DNA from: Subtercola vilae
Lineage (GTDB): Bacteria; Actinomycetota; Actinomycetes; Actinomycetales; Microbacteriaceae
Direction of reading: 5' to 3'
NCBI RefSeq assembly: GCF_004923255.1
Contig: NZ_QYRT01000012.1
Coordinates: 40,494-104,493 of the forward strand
Length of the DNA: 64,000 nt
Positions 34,796 through 43,835 of this stretch are shown here, piece after piece (position 1 is the stretch's first letter; the number at the start of each line of letters is the position of its first letter). The notes under the pieces are model-generated. The model had not been told where the DNA came from. It saw only the letters and a list, made by a program, of their open reading frames with translations, and searched no databases. A program made the position numbers and the translations under genes.

Positions 34796-36010
34796 TCAGG
34801 CCGCGTCGAGGTAGCCGTTCGGATTCAGAACGTACTTCGTTGCAGCACCGGCGTCGAACTCGGCGTAGCCGCGTGGCGCGTCGTCGAGGGAGATCGCCTT
34901 GGCGTTCACGTTCTTACCGATGTGCACCCTGTCGTGCAGGATCGCCATCATGAGCCCACGGTTGTACTTCATCACCGGGCACTGGCCGGTCGTGAACGAG
35001 AGAGACTTCGCCCAGCCGGTACCGAGGCTGAGGGAGAGCGAACCCTTCTGGGCCGCCTCGTCGACCCCGCCCGGATCACCGGTCACGTAGAGCCCGGGGA
35101 TGCCGAGGGCACCGCCCGCCGCCGTGATGTCCATCAGGGAGTTGAGTACCGTTGCCGGAGCCTCACCACCGCCGTGCAGACCCTTCGCCTCAAAACCGAC
35201 GGCATCGATTCCGCAATCAACCTCGGGAACTCCGAGAATCTGCTCGATCTGGTCGGCGATCTCGCCCGAAGACAGATCGATCGTCTCGCAGCCGAAACTG
35301 CGGGCCTGGGCCAGTCGATCGGCGTTCATGTCACCGACGATGACGGCCGCCGCGCCGAGCAGCATGGCAGACGTCGCAGCAGCGAGCCCCACCGGGCCGG
35401 CGCCGGCGACATAGACGGTGGAACCGACACCGACCCCCGCGGTCACGGCACCGTGAAACCCTGTGGGAAAGATGTCTGACAGCATCGTCAGATCCATGAT
35501 CTTCTCGAGCGCGTGATCACGGTCAGGAAAAACGAGCAGGTTCCAGTCTGCGTAGGGCACGAGAACGAATTCGGCCTGGCCACCCACCCAGCCACCCATA
35601 TCCACATAGCCGTATGCACTGCCGGGTCGATCGGGGTTGACGTTCAGGCAGATGCCCGTCTTACGCTCTTTGCAGTTGCGACAGCGACCGCAGGAGATAT
35701 TGAAGGGAACAGAGACGATGTCGCCGATCTTCACGAACTCGACACCCGGGCCGACCTCGATGACCTCCCCGGTGATCTCGTGCCCGAGCACAAGATTGGC
35801 GGGGGCCGTGGTGCGACCTCGAACCATGTGCTGATCCGAACCGCAGATATTCGTTGCGACGGTGCGGATGATCGCGCCGTGCGGCACCTTGCGGCCGATG
35901 TTGGCGGGGTTGACGCCGGGCCCGTCTTTCAGCTCGAACGTGGGGTAGTCGGTGTCGATGACTTCGACTTTGCCGGGCTCTTTGTAGGCAACTGCTCTGT
36001 TTCCTGACAT
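34796..36010 (-). CDS. Glutathione-independent formaldehyde dehydrogenase-type zinc enzyme
   Basis: A 404-residue MDR dehydrogenase. The catalytic site is ICGSDQH with GHEITGEV, and the structural zinc cluster has four Cys (CGRCRNCKERKTGIC). The long insert with SAYGYVDMGGWVGGQAE is typical of Pseudomonas-type formaldehyde dehydrogenase/dismutase. NAD fold: GAGPVGLAAATSA. Start ATG 36010 with a perfect AGGAGG eight bases upstream; the frame upstream of it is not needed. It oxidises formaldehyde or other aldehydes/alcohols with tightly bound NAD. It follows the sugar-isomerase-like gene by 116 bp and may be co-transcribed. Confidence 0.9.
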   Translation of the reverse strand: MSGNRAVAYKEPGKVEVIDTDYPTFELKDGPGVNPANIGRKVPHGAIIRTVATNICGSDQHMVRGRTTAPANLVLGHEITGEVIEVGPGVEFVKIGDIVSVPFNISCGRCRNCKERKTGICLNVNPDRPGSAYGYVDMGGWVGGQAEFVLVPYADWNLLVFPDRDHALEKIMDLTMLSDIFPTGFHGAVTAGVGVGSTVYVAGAGPVGLAAATSAMLLGAAAVIVGDMNADRLAQARSFGCETIDLSSGEIADQIEQILGVPEVDCGIDAVGFEAKGLHGGGEAPATVLNSLMDITAAGGALGIPGLYVTGDPGGVDEAAQKGSLSLSLGTGWAKSLSFTTGQCPVMKYNRGLMMAILHDRVHIGKNVNAKAISLDDAPRGYAEFDAGAATKYVLNPNGYLDAA

Positions 36011-36126
36011 TCGGATCCTCCTTGATCCTGCGGGCCCCGTTGTGGGGGTCTCTGTGTCAACGGTAAGTCGGCCCGTCGCCGGTGTCCAGCCCGCGCCGCC
36101 CATCTCCGCCATGGAGGCAGACCGGG

Positions 36127-37131
36127 TCAGCGCGCCTGGAAGGCCGCATCGAAGGCGGCCGCCGAGGGTTCGTACGACGAGAGTTGGCGCACGAAGCCCA
36201 GGGCCTCCGGAGCACCGACGAGGCGATCCATGCCGGCGTCTTCCCACTCGATCGAGAGCGGCCCGGTGTAGTGAATGGCGTTCAGCATGCGAAACGCGTC
36301 TTCCCACGGCACGTCACCGTGGCCGGTCGAGATGAAATCCCAACCGCGTCGCGGGTCGGCCCAGGCCAGGTGCGACGACAGGCGACCGTTTCGGCCGTCG
36401 ACGAGACGTTTCTTCGTGTCTTTGCAGTGCACGTTGTAGATACGGTCTTTGAAGTCCCACAAGAACCCGACCGGGTCGATGTCTTGCCAGACCATGTGAC
36501 TCGGATCCCAGTTCAGGCCGAACGCCTCGCGATGGCCGATCGCCTCGAGGGTTCGAACGGTGGTCCAGTAGTCGTAGGCGATCTCTGAGGGGTGAACTTC
36601 GTGGGCGAAACGAACCCCCACCTCGTCGAAGACGTCGAGAATCGGGTTCCAGCGCTCGGCGAAATCGTGGTAGCCGGCGTCGATCATCTGCTCGGTGACG
36701 GGCGGGAACATGGCCACGTACTTCCAGATCGATGACCCGGTGAAGCCGGTCACTGTCTTCACCCCGAGCTTCGCTGCGAGACGCGCGGTGTTCTTCAGCG
36801 AATCGGCCGCGCGTTGCCGCACGCCCTCGGGGTCACCGTCGCCCCACACCGCGGCGGGCAGCATGTCATGGTGCCGCTGGTCGATCGGGTCGTCGCAGAC
36901 AGCCTGACCCGTGAGGTGATTCGAAATGGCGAAGACTTTCAAGCCGTTCGCTGCCAACACCGCGAGCTTGCCCTGAACGTAGGCCTCGTCATCCCACCGC
37001 TCCGGGTCGAGGTGGTCGCCCCAGCACGCGATTTCGAGACCGTCGTACCCCCACTCCCCCGCCAGCCTGGCAACTTCGACGAAGGAAAGGTCGGCCCACT
37101 GGCCAGTGAACAAGGTGATCGGGCGTGCCAT
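36127..37131 (-). CDS. Sugar-phosphate isomerase/epimerase-like TIM-barrel protein
   Basis: A 334-residue xylose-isomerase-like TIM barrel (AP endonuclease family 2 fold). Candidate metal ligands are Glu/His/Asp residues in FAHEVHPSE, LNWDPSHMVWQD, VHCKD and SIEWEDAGMD, arranged as in sugar epimerases and IolE/IolI-like enzymes. It probably isomerises or epimerises a sugar or inositol derivative. It lies upstream of the formaldehyde-dehydrogenase-type gene on the same strand. The substrate is unknown. Confidence 0.85.
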   Translation of the reverse strand: MARPITLFTGQWADLSFVEVARLAGEWGYDGLEIACWGDHLDPERWDDEAYVQGKLAVLAANGLKVFAISNHLTGQAVCDDPIDQRHHDMLPAAVWGDGDPEGVRQRAADSLKNTARLAAKLGVKTVTGFTGSSIWKYVAMFPPVTEQMIDAGYHDFAERWNPILDVFDEVGVRFAHEVHPSEIAYDYWTTVRTLEAIGHREAFGLNWDPSHMVWQDIDPVGFLWDFKDRIYNVHCKDTKKRLVDGRNGRLSSHLAWADPRRGWDFISTGHGDVPWEDAFRMLNAIHYTGPLSIEWEDAGMDRLVGAPEALGFVRQLSSYEPSAAAFDAAFQAR

Positions 37132-37277
37132 TGCGTGGACTCATCTCTGTAAGAAGTTCTCGCCGTTTGTAGTAATTTACTCAGGCTGTCGACATTGCGC
37201 GCGCCGCCGCACGGAGCACGACCCAGCAAACGTAGTGTCGGAGGCATGGAACGGCGAATCTCTTCGGGGCGGTGGCG

Positions 37278-38501
37278 ATGAGCAGCGCCGTGAAGACCCC
37301 CATGGGCGCGGCTACCTCGGGCGGCGCCCGCCTCATGCGCATCACCCTGCCCAAAGTCGCTCCGATGCTCTCATCGAACTTCTACCTGCTGCTCGGTGTG
37401 ACGCTGTTCATGGTGGGCTTCGGGCTGATGATGGTGCTCTCCTCGTCGTCTGTCGGATCAGAGATCGACGCCGACAACTCGTTCACGGTCTTCCTCCGGC
37501 AGGGCAGCTTCGCCCTCATCGGTATTCCCCTGCTGCTGCTGGCCTCGCGGCTACCCTCGTCGTTCTGGAAGCGCTCGGCCTGGCTGGTGCTCGCCGGCGG
37601 CTCTGCGCTTCAGCTGCTCGTCATCGCGACTCCCCTCGGCGTCACTGTAAACGGTAACCGAAACTGGCTGCAGCTCGGCCCACTGCCCGCTCTGCAGCCC
37701 TCCGAACTCATCAAGGTGGGCGTCGTTCTGTGGCTGGGCATGTTCCTCGCGAAGAAACAGCACCGCATCGCCCAGTTCTCGTACACACTGGTGCCGACCG
37801 TGATCGTCACGGGCACGGCCATCATTCTCGTGGCCCTGGGCGGTGACCTCGGTACGACCGTCATCCTGATCGGAATGGTTCTCGGCGCGCTGTTCTTCGC
37901 CGGCATTCCCCTTCGTCACCTCGCCCTCCTCACCGCCGTGTCGGCGACCATCGCGATTCTCACCGCTCTCTCGAGGCCCAACCGGGTCACGCGCATCCTC
38001 TCGTTTCTGCAACCCGACACCACCGACTACAGCGGCTCGGGCTGGCAGATTCAGAACGGCTATTTCGCGCTCGGCGACGGCGGCATCTTCGGTGTGGGGC
38101 TTGGCAACTCGAAAGCAAAATGGTCGTGGCTGCCCGCCGTCGACACCGACTTCATCTTCGCGGTGATCGGCGAAGAGCTCGGCCTGATCGGCGCCGTCGT
38201 CGTTCTGCTGCTGATCGTGGTGCTCGGGGTGGCGTTTCTGCGAATCATTCATGCCACGCAAGACCCGTTCGCCCGGGTGGTGACCGCGGCCATCCTGGTC
38301 TGGATCGTGGGGCAGGCCCTCGTGAACATCGCCGTTGTGCTCGGCCTGCTACCGGTGCTCGGGGTGCCTCTACCGCTGATATCTGCCGGGGGCACAGCCT
38401 TGATCAGTTCGCTCATCGCCATCGGAATCGTGCTTTCTTTCTCGCGGGAGACGGATGCCCGAACCCCAGACCCTGGTGAGCGCGAGTTCGTCGACGCTTA
38501 G
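37278..38501 (+). CDS. SEDS-family protein (FtsW/RodA-like glycan polymerase)
   Basis: About 407 residues with roughly ten helices. It has the SEDS signatures GGDLGTT, the NGYFALGDGGIFGVGLGNSKAK-type region (GIFGVGLGNS) and FIFAVIGEELGLIGA with the conserved Asp/Glu, and a C-terminal PLPLISAGGTALIS. SEDS proteins polymerise lipid II during division or elongation. It is not in a dcw or pbp/rodA cluster, so it is probably an extra paralogue; no partner PBP is adjacent. Start at ATG 37278; GTG 37272 is possible. Confidence 0.88.
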   Translation: MSSAVKTPMGAATSGGARLMRITLPKVAPMLSSNFYLLLGVTLFMVGFGLMMVLSSSSVGSEIDADNSFTVFLRQGSFALIGIPLLLLASRLPSSFWKRSAWLVLAGGSALQLLVIATPLGVTVNGNRNWLQLGPLPALQPSELIKVGVVLWLGMFLAKKQHRIAQFSYTLVPTVIVTGTAIILVALGGDLGTTVILIGMVLGALFFAGIPLRHLALLTAVSATIAILTALSRPNRVTRILSFLQPDTTDYSGSGWQIQNGYFALGDGGIFGVGLGNSKAKWSWLPAVDTDFIFAVIGEELGLIGAVVVLLLIVVLGVAFLRIIHATQDPFARVVTAAILVWIVGQALVNIAVVLGLLPVLGVPLPLISAGGTALISSLIAIGIVLSFSRETDARTPDPGEREFVDA

Positions 38502-38533
38502 AGCTTCGCTGGCCCGGGCAGGCTGAACGCCTC

Positions 38534-39469
38534 TCAGCGCACGATGCTGGCCCGGCGCATCGACGTGCCCGCCCGCGCGGCGAACGCGGTTGCGGTGGCA
38601 GCGATGGTGTGCTGCATCACCTCGACCGCGGCCGTCGGCGCGACATCGGCCGGGCGAGCGAGGCTGATCGTGCGGGTGAGGGCGGGCCCTCCGAGGCGCA
38701 CCGATCGGAGGCCCGGGCGATCGATGAGCACCATGGCGGGCACGATGGCGACACCGAGCCCGCGTTCGACGAACCGCAGGAGGGCATCCATCTCAGCACC
38801 CTCGAGCACCACGTCGGGCGTCAGACCTGCCGCACGAAACGCTGCGTCGGTGGTGCGGCGCAGGTCGTACGTCGAGCTGAAGACGATCTGCGGCAGGGCC
38901 GCCACTTCGTCGAGCGCAATGGTGGCGCGGGGAGTCACCGGCGGGGAAGCGATAGACGAGATCACCACGAGCTCTTCGACCAGCAGCGGCGTCACGGTGA
39001 ATCGTTCGGCCGCCGCGGCATCTGAGGTTGTGATCAGAGCGAGATCGAGTTCTCCTGCGGCCAGCTCATCGAGCAGCAGCCGGGAGCCCTGCTCAGAGAG
39101 GTGCAATTCGATGGCGGGGTGAGCCGCGTGAAAGGCGCTGAGCACTTCGGCTACGAGGCTGATGCACAGGGTTGGTGTCGCGCCGAGGCGCACCCGGCCC
39201 CGGCCGAGGCCCGCCAGTTCGGCGAGCTCGTGACGAACCGACGCGGCATCGGCCAACATGCGCCGAGCGAGGGGCAACAGCGCCTCTCCCGCGGTGGTGA
39301 GAGTGCTGCCGCTGCGAGCGCGATGAAACAGCTCTGCCCCAAGGTCGAGCTCGAGAGCAGAGATCTGGCGACTGAGCGAGGGCTGGGCGAGGTGCAGCTT
39401 GTCGGCGGCGCGTGTGAAGTTGCCGAGACTCGCCACTTCGACAAAGCTGCCCAGCTGCTCGAGGTTCAT
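38534..39469 (-). CDS. LysR-family transcriptional regulator
   Basis: A 311-residue LTTR with HTH FTRAADKLHLAQPSLSRQISALE (key part LAQPSLSRQISALE, residues about 28-41) and an effector domain. It diverges from the fumarate-reductase-like flavoprotein gene across a 76-bp AT-rich gap, so it is the probable activator of that gene. It is convergent with the SEDS gene. Confidence 0.92.
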   Translation of the reverse strand: MNLEQLGSFVEVASLGNFTRAADKLHLAQPSLSRQISALELDLGAELFHRARSGSTLTTAGEALLPLARRMLADAASVRHELAELAGLGRGRVRLGATPTLCISLVAEVLSAFHAAHPAIELHLSEQGSRLLLDELAAGELDLALITTSDAAAAERFTVTPLLVEELVVISSIASPPVTPRATIALDEVAALPQIVFSSTYDLRRTTDAAFRAAGLTPDVVLEGAEMDALLRFVERGLGVAIVPAMVLIDRPGLRSVRLGGPALTRTISLARPADVAPTAAVEVMQHTIAATATAFAARAGTSMRRASIVR

Positions 39470-39545
39470 ATCGATAGCTTATCTGCATCGTAATGACGAA
39501 TAATATGCATTGGAGTAATCAAATATCAAAGCCTAGCGTTGCCTC

Positions 39546-41282
39546 ATGAGCACTTCAGAACGACAGATCTCCACCACTGTTCTCGTCATCGGCACCGGCG
39601 GTTCGGGCCTGCGCGCGGCCATCGAACTGGCTGAGGCCGGGGTCGACGTGCTGGCCCTGGGCAAGCGCCCGAAGTCAGACGCCCACACCTCGCTTGCGGC
39701 CGGTGGCATCAACGCTGCCCTCTCGACGATGGACCCAGAAGACAGCTGGCAGCAGCACGCGGCAGACACCCTCACAGAGAGTTACCTGCTCGCCAACCCG
39801 CACACGGTCGAAATCGTCACCTCGGGTGCGGCCCGCGGCATCGACGACCTCGAACGCTACGGAATGCCGTTCGCGCGCGAGGCCGATGGCCGCATCTCGC
39901 AGCGCTTCTTCGGCGCTCACACCTACCGGCGCACCGCCTTCGCGGGCGACTACACCGGCCTCGAGATTCAGCGCACGCTCATCAACCGGGCGGCCCAGCT
40001 GAACGTGCCCATCCTCGACACGGTATATGTCACGCGCATCCTGGTGAATGACGAGGGAGCGGTTTTCGGCGCCTACGGCTTCGACCTCGAAGATGGCACT
40101 CGGTACCTGATTCACGCTGATGCGGTCATCCTCGCTGCCGGCGGCCACAACCGCATCTGGCGGCGCACGTCTTCGAGACGCGACGAGAACACGGGCGACT
40201 CGTTCCGTCTCGCGGTCGAGGCGGGCGGGCGGCTGCGCGACCCCGAGCTGGTTCAGTTTCACCCGTCGGGCATCATCGAGCCCGAGAACGCCGCCGGCAC
40301 CCTCATCTCTGAGGCGGCGCGCGGCGAGGGCGGCATCTTGCGCAACGGTCTCGGCGAGCGCTTCATGCAGAACTACGACCCCGAGCGCCTCGAACTCTCG
40401 ACGCGTGACCGCGTGGCGCTGGCCTGCTACACCGAGATCAAGGAGGGGCGCGGAACCCCCAACGGCGGCGTCTGGCTCGACGTCTCACACCTGCCCCGCG
40501 AGACCATCATGACCCGCCTGCCCCGCGTCTACCAGACCATGCTCGAGCTGCAGATGCTCGACATCACGACCGATCCCATCGAGATCGCGCCGACCGCCCA
40601 CTATTCGATGGGCGGGGTGTGGGTGCGCCCGGATGACCATTCCACCGATGTGCCGGGCCTGTACGCCATCGGCGAGGCCTCCTCGGGGCTGCACGGTGCC
40701 AACCGGCTCGGCGGAAACTCCCTCATCGAACTGCTCGTCTTCGGGCGCATCGTCGGCCAGGCCGCGGCGGAGTACTCTGCCGGGTTGCCCGCGCAGACAC
40801 GCTCCGCGGCGGCGGTCACGACCGCCCGTTCGGAGATCGACGCGCTTCTCGCGGCCGACGGCACCGAGAACGTGCGGGCCCTGCAGCGCGCCATCCGCAA
40901 CACGATGACCGACCACGCGGGCGTCGTGCGAAGCGAAGAGGGCCTGCTGGCCGGTCTCGCCGAACTCGACGCGATCGAGGCGCGCATGCCCTCGATCGGC
41001 GTGCACCCCGACATCGCCGGCTACCAAGACCTGGCGCACGCCTTCGACCTGAAGTCGGCCGCCCTCGCCGCGCGCGCCACCCTCGAGGCCGCCCTCGAAC
41101 GCCGCGAGACCCGGGGCTGCCACAACCGCAGCGACTACCCCGACCTCGACCCGGCCCTGCAGGTGAACCTCGTCTGGTCGCCCTCCGCCGGCATCGTGCG
41201 GGAGCCCATCCCGCCCATCCCCGCCGAAATAGCCGCTTTTATGCGCGAAGAGGTCACCACCGCCGGCAAACTCCTCGAGTAG
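39546..41282 (+). CDS. Fumarate reductase/succinate dehydrogenase-type flavoprotein without partner subunits
   Basis: A 578-residue flavoprotein of the SdhA/FrdA/NadB superfamily. The FAD motif IGTGGSGLRAAIELAEAG opens the protein; LAAGGIN is followed by QFHPSGI, HYSMGGVWV and GEASSGLHGANRLGGNSL, which carry substrate-binding His and Arg residues. No iron-sulfur or membrane-anchor gene lies next to it, so it is either a soluble fumarate-reductase-like/aspartate-oxidase-like enzyme or part of a catabolic pathway. The LysR gene diverges from it, and the GntR gene follows. Confidence 0.88.
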   Translation: MSTSERQISTTVLVIGTGGSGLRAAIELAEAGVDVLALGKRPKSDAHTSLAAGGINAALSTMDPEDSWQQHAADTLTESYLLANPHTVEIVTSGAARGIDDLERYGMPFAREADGRISQRFFGAHTYRRTAFAGDYTGLEIQRTLINRAAQLNVPILDTVYVTRILVNDEGAVFGAYGFDLEDGTRYLIHADAVILAAGGHNRIWRRTSSRRDENTGDSFRLAVEAGGRLRDPELVQFHPSGIIEPENAAGTLISEAARGEGGILRNGLGERFMQNYDPERLELSTRDRVALACYTEIKEGRGTPNGGVWLDVSHLPRETIMTRLPRVYQTMLELQMLDITTDPIEIAPTAHYSMGGVWVRPDDHSTDVPGLYAIGEASSGLHGANRLGGNSLIELLVFGRIVGQAAAEYSAGLPAQTRSAAAVTTARSEIDALLAADGTENVRALQRAIRNTMTDHAGVVRSEEGLLAGLAELDAIEARMPSIGVHPDIAGYQDLAHAFDLKSAALAARATLEAALERRETRGCHNRSDYPDLDPALQVNLVWSPSAGIVREPIPPIPAEIAAFMREEVTTAGKLLE

Positions 41283-41316
41283 CCCCGCCAACCCTCGCCC
41301 GGCCCCTCGCCGCCAT

Positions 41317-41380
41317 CCATCGAGAGGGCAGAAACGCTCCGAAACAGGATGATTTTGGAGAGACTTTGCCCTCTCGATGG
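41317..41380. repeat. Long inverted repeat (14-bp perfect arms) after the flavoprotein gene
   Basis: CCATCGAGAGGGCA at 41317-41330 and its exact complement at 41367-41380, separated by 36 bases. The arms extend with an offset (CCGCCA on both outer flanks). It lies 35 bp after the flavoprotein stop and 57 bp before the GntR start. It could be a terminator, a GntR operator pair, or a trace of a small mobile unit. Confidence 0.7.
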
Positions 41381-41436
41381 CGGACGCGCGGGCGGGGTTG
41401 ACGAGGGCGGGGTGGGAGAGGGCGCTGGAGGAGTTC

Positions 41437-42171
41437 ATGCGCGAGACTGTCGGTATGAGCTTTACGGAGGTTCCCCGACGCGAGTTGTTGGGTCAGGCCG
41501 TGGCCTCGGTCATCCGCAATCAGATTCTGGGCGGCGAGATACACCAGGGTGAACGGCTGGCGCTGGCGCCGCTCTCGCTGAAGATGGAGATGAGCATCAC
41601 GCCCGTACGGGAGGCACTGCTGCTGCTCGCCCAAGACGGCTGGGTCGTGCACGAAGCCCACCGCGGGTTTCGTGTCGCAGCAATTCGGCGTGACGATGTC
41701 ATCGACACCTACCTGATGTGGGCCACCGCTGAGGGTGAGATCGCCGCCCGCGCCGCAGCACGCCGCGAGACGGCCGACATCGTGCGCCTGCGCGCCATCG
41801 ACGCGCGACTGAACGAGATGCAAGACCACCACACGGGCGACGCTCTCGCGCTGAACACCGAGCTGCACGTCTCGGTGCACCAGATCGCGGACGCCCCGAA
41901 GCTGGCCTGGTTCGCCGACGCGGCCGCACGACTCGTGCCGCTGCGGTTCGCCGATTCTTTCACGTCTGTTCCGGGCTGGGCCGAGGTCAACCGATACGGT
42001 CACACCTCGATCATCGACAGCATCGAAGCGGGCAATATCGCCCGCTCCCGCGTGCTGATGCACGACCACTTCATGCTGACGGCCGACCTGCTACTGCGTC
42101 GCCTCGACGCGATCTCCTTCTGGGAGGCATCCGTCTCAGAGAACGATCTCGAGACGCAGCCCACCGAGTAG
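41437..42171 (+). CDS. GntR-family regulator (FCD subfamily)
   Basis: A 244-residue GntR protein with an N-terminal winged HTH (LAPLSLKMEMSITPVREALLLL) and a C-terminal FCD ligand domain (TAEGEIAARAAARR, NTELHVSVHQIADAP, GHTSIIDSIEAGN) whose His/Asp residues often bind metal and an acid effector. ATG 41437 has GGAGGAG immediately upstream and is chosen over 41377. It ends tail-to-tail with the nine-gene operon and is the best candidate to regulate it. Confidence 0.9.
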   Translation: MRETVGMSFTEVPRRELLGQAVASVIRNQILGGEIHQGERLALAPLSLKMEMSITPVREALLLLAQDGWVVHEAHRGFRVAAIRRDDVIDTYLMWATAEGEIAARAAARRETADIVRLRAIDARLNEMQDHHTGDALALNTELHVSVHQIADAPKLAWFADAAARLVPLRFADSFTSVPGWAEVNRYGHTSIIDSIEAGNIARSRVLMHDHFMLTADLLLRRLDAISFWEASVSENDLETQPTE

Positions 42172-42232
42172 ACACCGACCAGAGCCGCCCGGCGTTCTCG
42201 TACGATGCATCACCCGCAACGCATGGCCGGCC

Positions 42233-43504
42233 TCACGCCGCCCGCGAATAGGCCTTCAGGTCGAACAGGGGGTCGGCGGCCTGTGCCACGGTCAGTGGCA
42301 GGTGATGGCTCAGGATGCGGCGGGCGGCTAGGTGGTCGGCGGTGTTGTTGACCGACTCGACTCCGAGCAGGTGGTCGCCACGAAAGCAGAAGACCGAGAA
42401 CTTGCCGCACGCGGGGTCTCCGCGAAGCACCGGATCGCCCGCAACGTCGACGATGCCCGCGATCTGCAGTTTGTCGGCGCCCTGCTGCGACCAGAACCAG
42501 GGTAGTTCGACGTACTCGGTCGGCTGGCCTGTGAGCGTCTTCGCCAGAACCTTGGCCTGGTCGACCGCGTTCTGCACCGACTCGAGGCGGGTGATTGTTC
42601 CGGTGTGGGCGTTCGGGTAGCTGCAGCAGTCGCCGATCGCGTAGACGAACGGGTCGCTGGTGCGCAGGTACGAGTCGACTTCGATGCCGTTCGAAACACC
42701 GACCCCAGCCATCCGGCCGAGTTCGACGTTGGGCTCGACGCCGATTCCGACGACCACCAGGTCGGCGGCGTAGAGGGCGCCGCTGGTGCCGACTCCCCCG
42801 GTCACGTGGCCGTCGACCCCGGTGAGACGTGCGATGCCCTCGCCGAGCCGAATGGCGACGGAGGCGTCGCCGTGCAACTGCGAGAAGTGCTGCGACATGG
42901 GTTCGGAGAGCACCCGGCCCATGATGCGCTCGCCCCGCTCGAGCACGGTCACGGCAACGCCGCGCTGGCTGGCGCTGGCCGCGAACTCGAGCCCGATGAA
43001 CCCGCCGCCCACCACGAGGGCGGTTCTGGCACGCTCGAGTTCGACGCGCAGCGCCGTCGCATCGTCGAGGGTGCGCAGGTAGTGCACACCCTCGAGCTCG
43101 GCACCGTCGATGGCGAGCTGGCGGTTTCGGGCACCGGTCGCCAGTACCAGAGCGGCGTAGCCCAGAACGTCGCCGGCGGATGAGGTGATCAGCCGGGTGG
43201 CCGCATCGACGCCGGTCACCGAGACGCCCCGGTGAAATGTGATGTCACGCTCGGCGAAGAACTTCTCCGCCCGCAGCGGCAGCGCCGACGGGTCGTCGGC
43301 CGTGCCCAGGAAGTCTTTCGAGAGCGGCGGCCGCTGGTAGGGCAGGTGAGCTTCGGTCGCAAAGACGTCGATCGGCCCGTTGTAGCCCTCGGTGCGCAGC
43401 GAGTCAGCGAGCTGGATGCCCGCCTGCCCGCCTCCGACGATGACGACGCCGGGCGCCCCACCATCCGGGCGACGCTCTGCGCCGACCCCGCCCACCCCGC
43501 TCAC
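42233..43504 (-). CDS. Ferredoxin reductase of the rhodocoxin/putidaredoxin-reductase type
   Basis: A 423-residue FAD/NAD(P)H reductase: FAD motif VIVGGGQAGIQLADSL near residue 22, NAD motif VVGGGFIGLEFAASA near 165, second FAD contact YAIGDC near 295. It passes electrons from NAD(P)H to the putidaredoxin-like ferredoxin whose stop it overlaps (GTGA). Last gene of the operon. The pair normally feeds a P450 or an oxygenase; neither is adjacent, apart from the Rieske protein in the same operon. Confidence 0.9.
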   Translation of the reverse strand: MSGVGGVGAERRPDGGAPGVVIVGGGQAGIQLADSLRTEGYNGPIDVFATEAHLPYQRPPLSKDFLGTADDPSALPLRAEKFFAERDITFHRGVSVTGVDAATRLITSSAGDVLGYAALVLATGARNRQLAIDGAELEGVHYLRTLDDATALRVELERARTALVVGGGFIGLEFAASASQRGVAVTVLERGERIMGRVLSEPMSQHFSQLHGDASVAIRLGEGIARLTGVDGHVTGGVGTSGALYAADLVVVGIGVEPNVELGRMAGVGVSNGIEVDSYLRTSDPFVYAIGDCCSYPNAHTGTITRLESVQNAVDQAKVLAKTLTGQPTEYVELPWFWSQQGADKLQIAGIVDVAGDPVLRGDPACGKFSVFCFRGDHLLGVESVNNTADHLAARRILSHHLPLTVAQAADPLFDLKAYSRAA

Positions 43505-43833
43505 TCCTCGACCTGCATCGACGGCAGGTCAACCACGATCGACTCGAGCCGCGAGCCCATCTTCAGCTGGCAGCCGAGCCGCGACCGCTCCTCATCCCGC
43601 GGCGCTGCCGTCTCTTCGAGCATCTCTTCTTCGTCGTCGTTCATCGGCGCCAGAGCGGCCAGAAACTCGTCGCGCACGTAGACATGGCAGGTGGCGCACA
43701 TCGCCTGGCCGCCGCACTCCCCCACGATGCCGTCGACGCCGTTCGTCACGGCGGCGCGCATCACCGACGTGCCCGGCACAACCTCGATGACCTGTTCGTC
43801 GCCGTTCGGGTGAACATAGGTGATGGAGGGCAC
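43501..43833 (-). CDS. 2Fe-2S ferredoxin, putidaredoxin/adrenodoxin type
   Basis: A 110-residue ferredoxin with the cluster motif CGGQAMCATC and the distant fourth Cys in LGCQL, i.e. the C-x5-C-x2-C...C pattern of vertebrate/putidaredoxin-type ferredoxins. GTG 43833 is chosen because the longer frame overlaps the phosphotriesterase gene. It shuttles electrons from the coupled reductase to an oxygenase or Rieske partner. Confidence 0.9.
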   Translation of the reverse strand: MPSITYVHPNGDEQVIEVVPGTSVMRAAVTNGVDGIVGECGGQAMCATCHVYVRDEFLAALAPMNDDEEEMLEETAAPRDEERSRLGCQLKMGSRLESIVVDLPSMQVEE

Positions 43834-43835
43834 GG

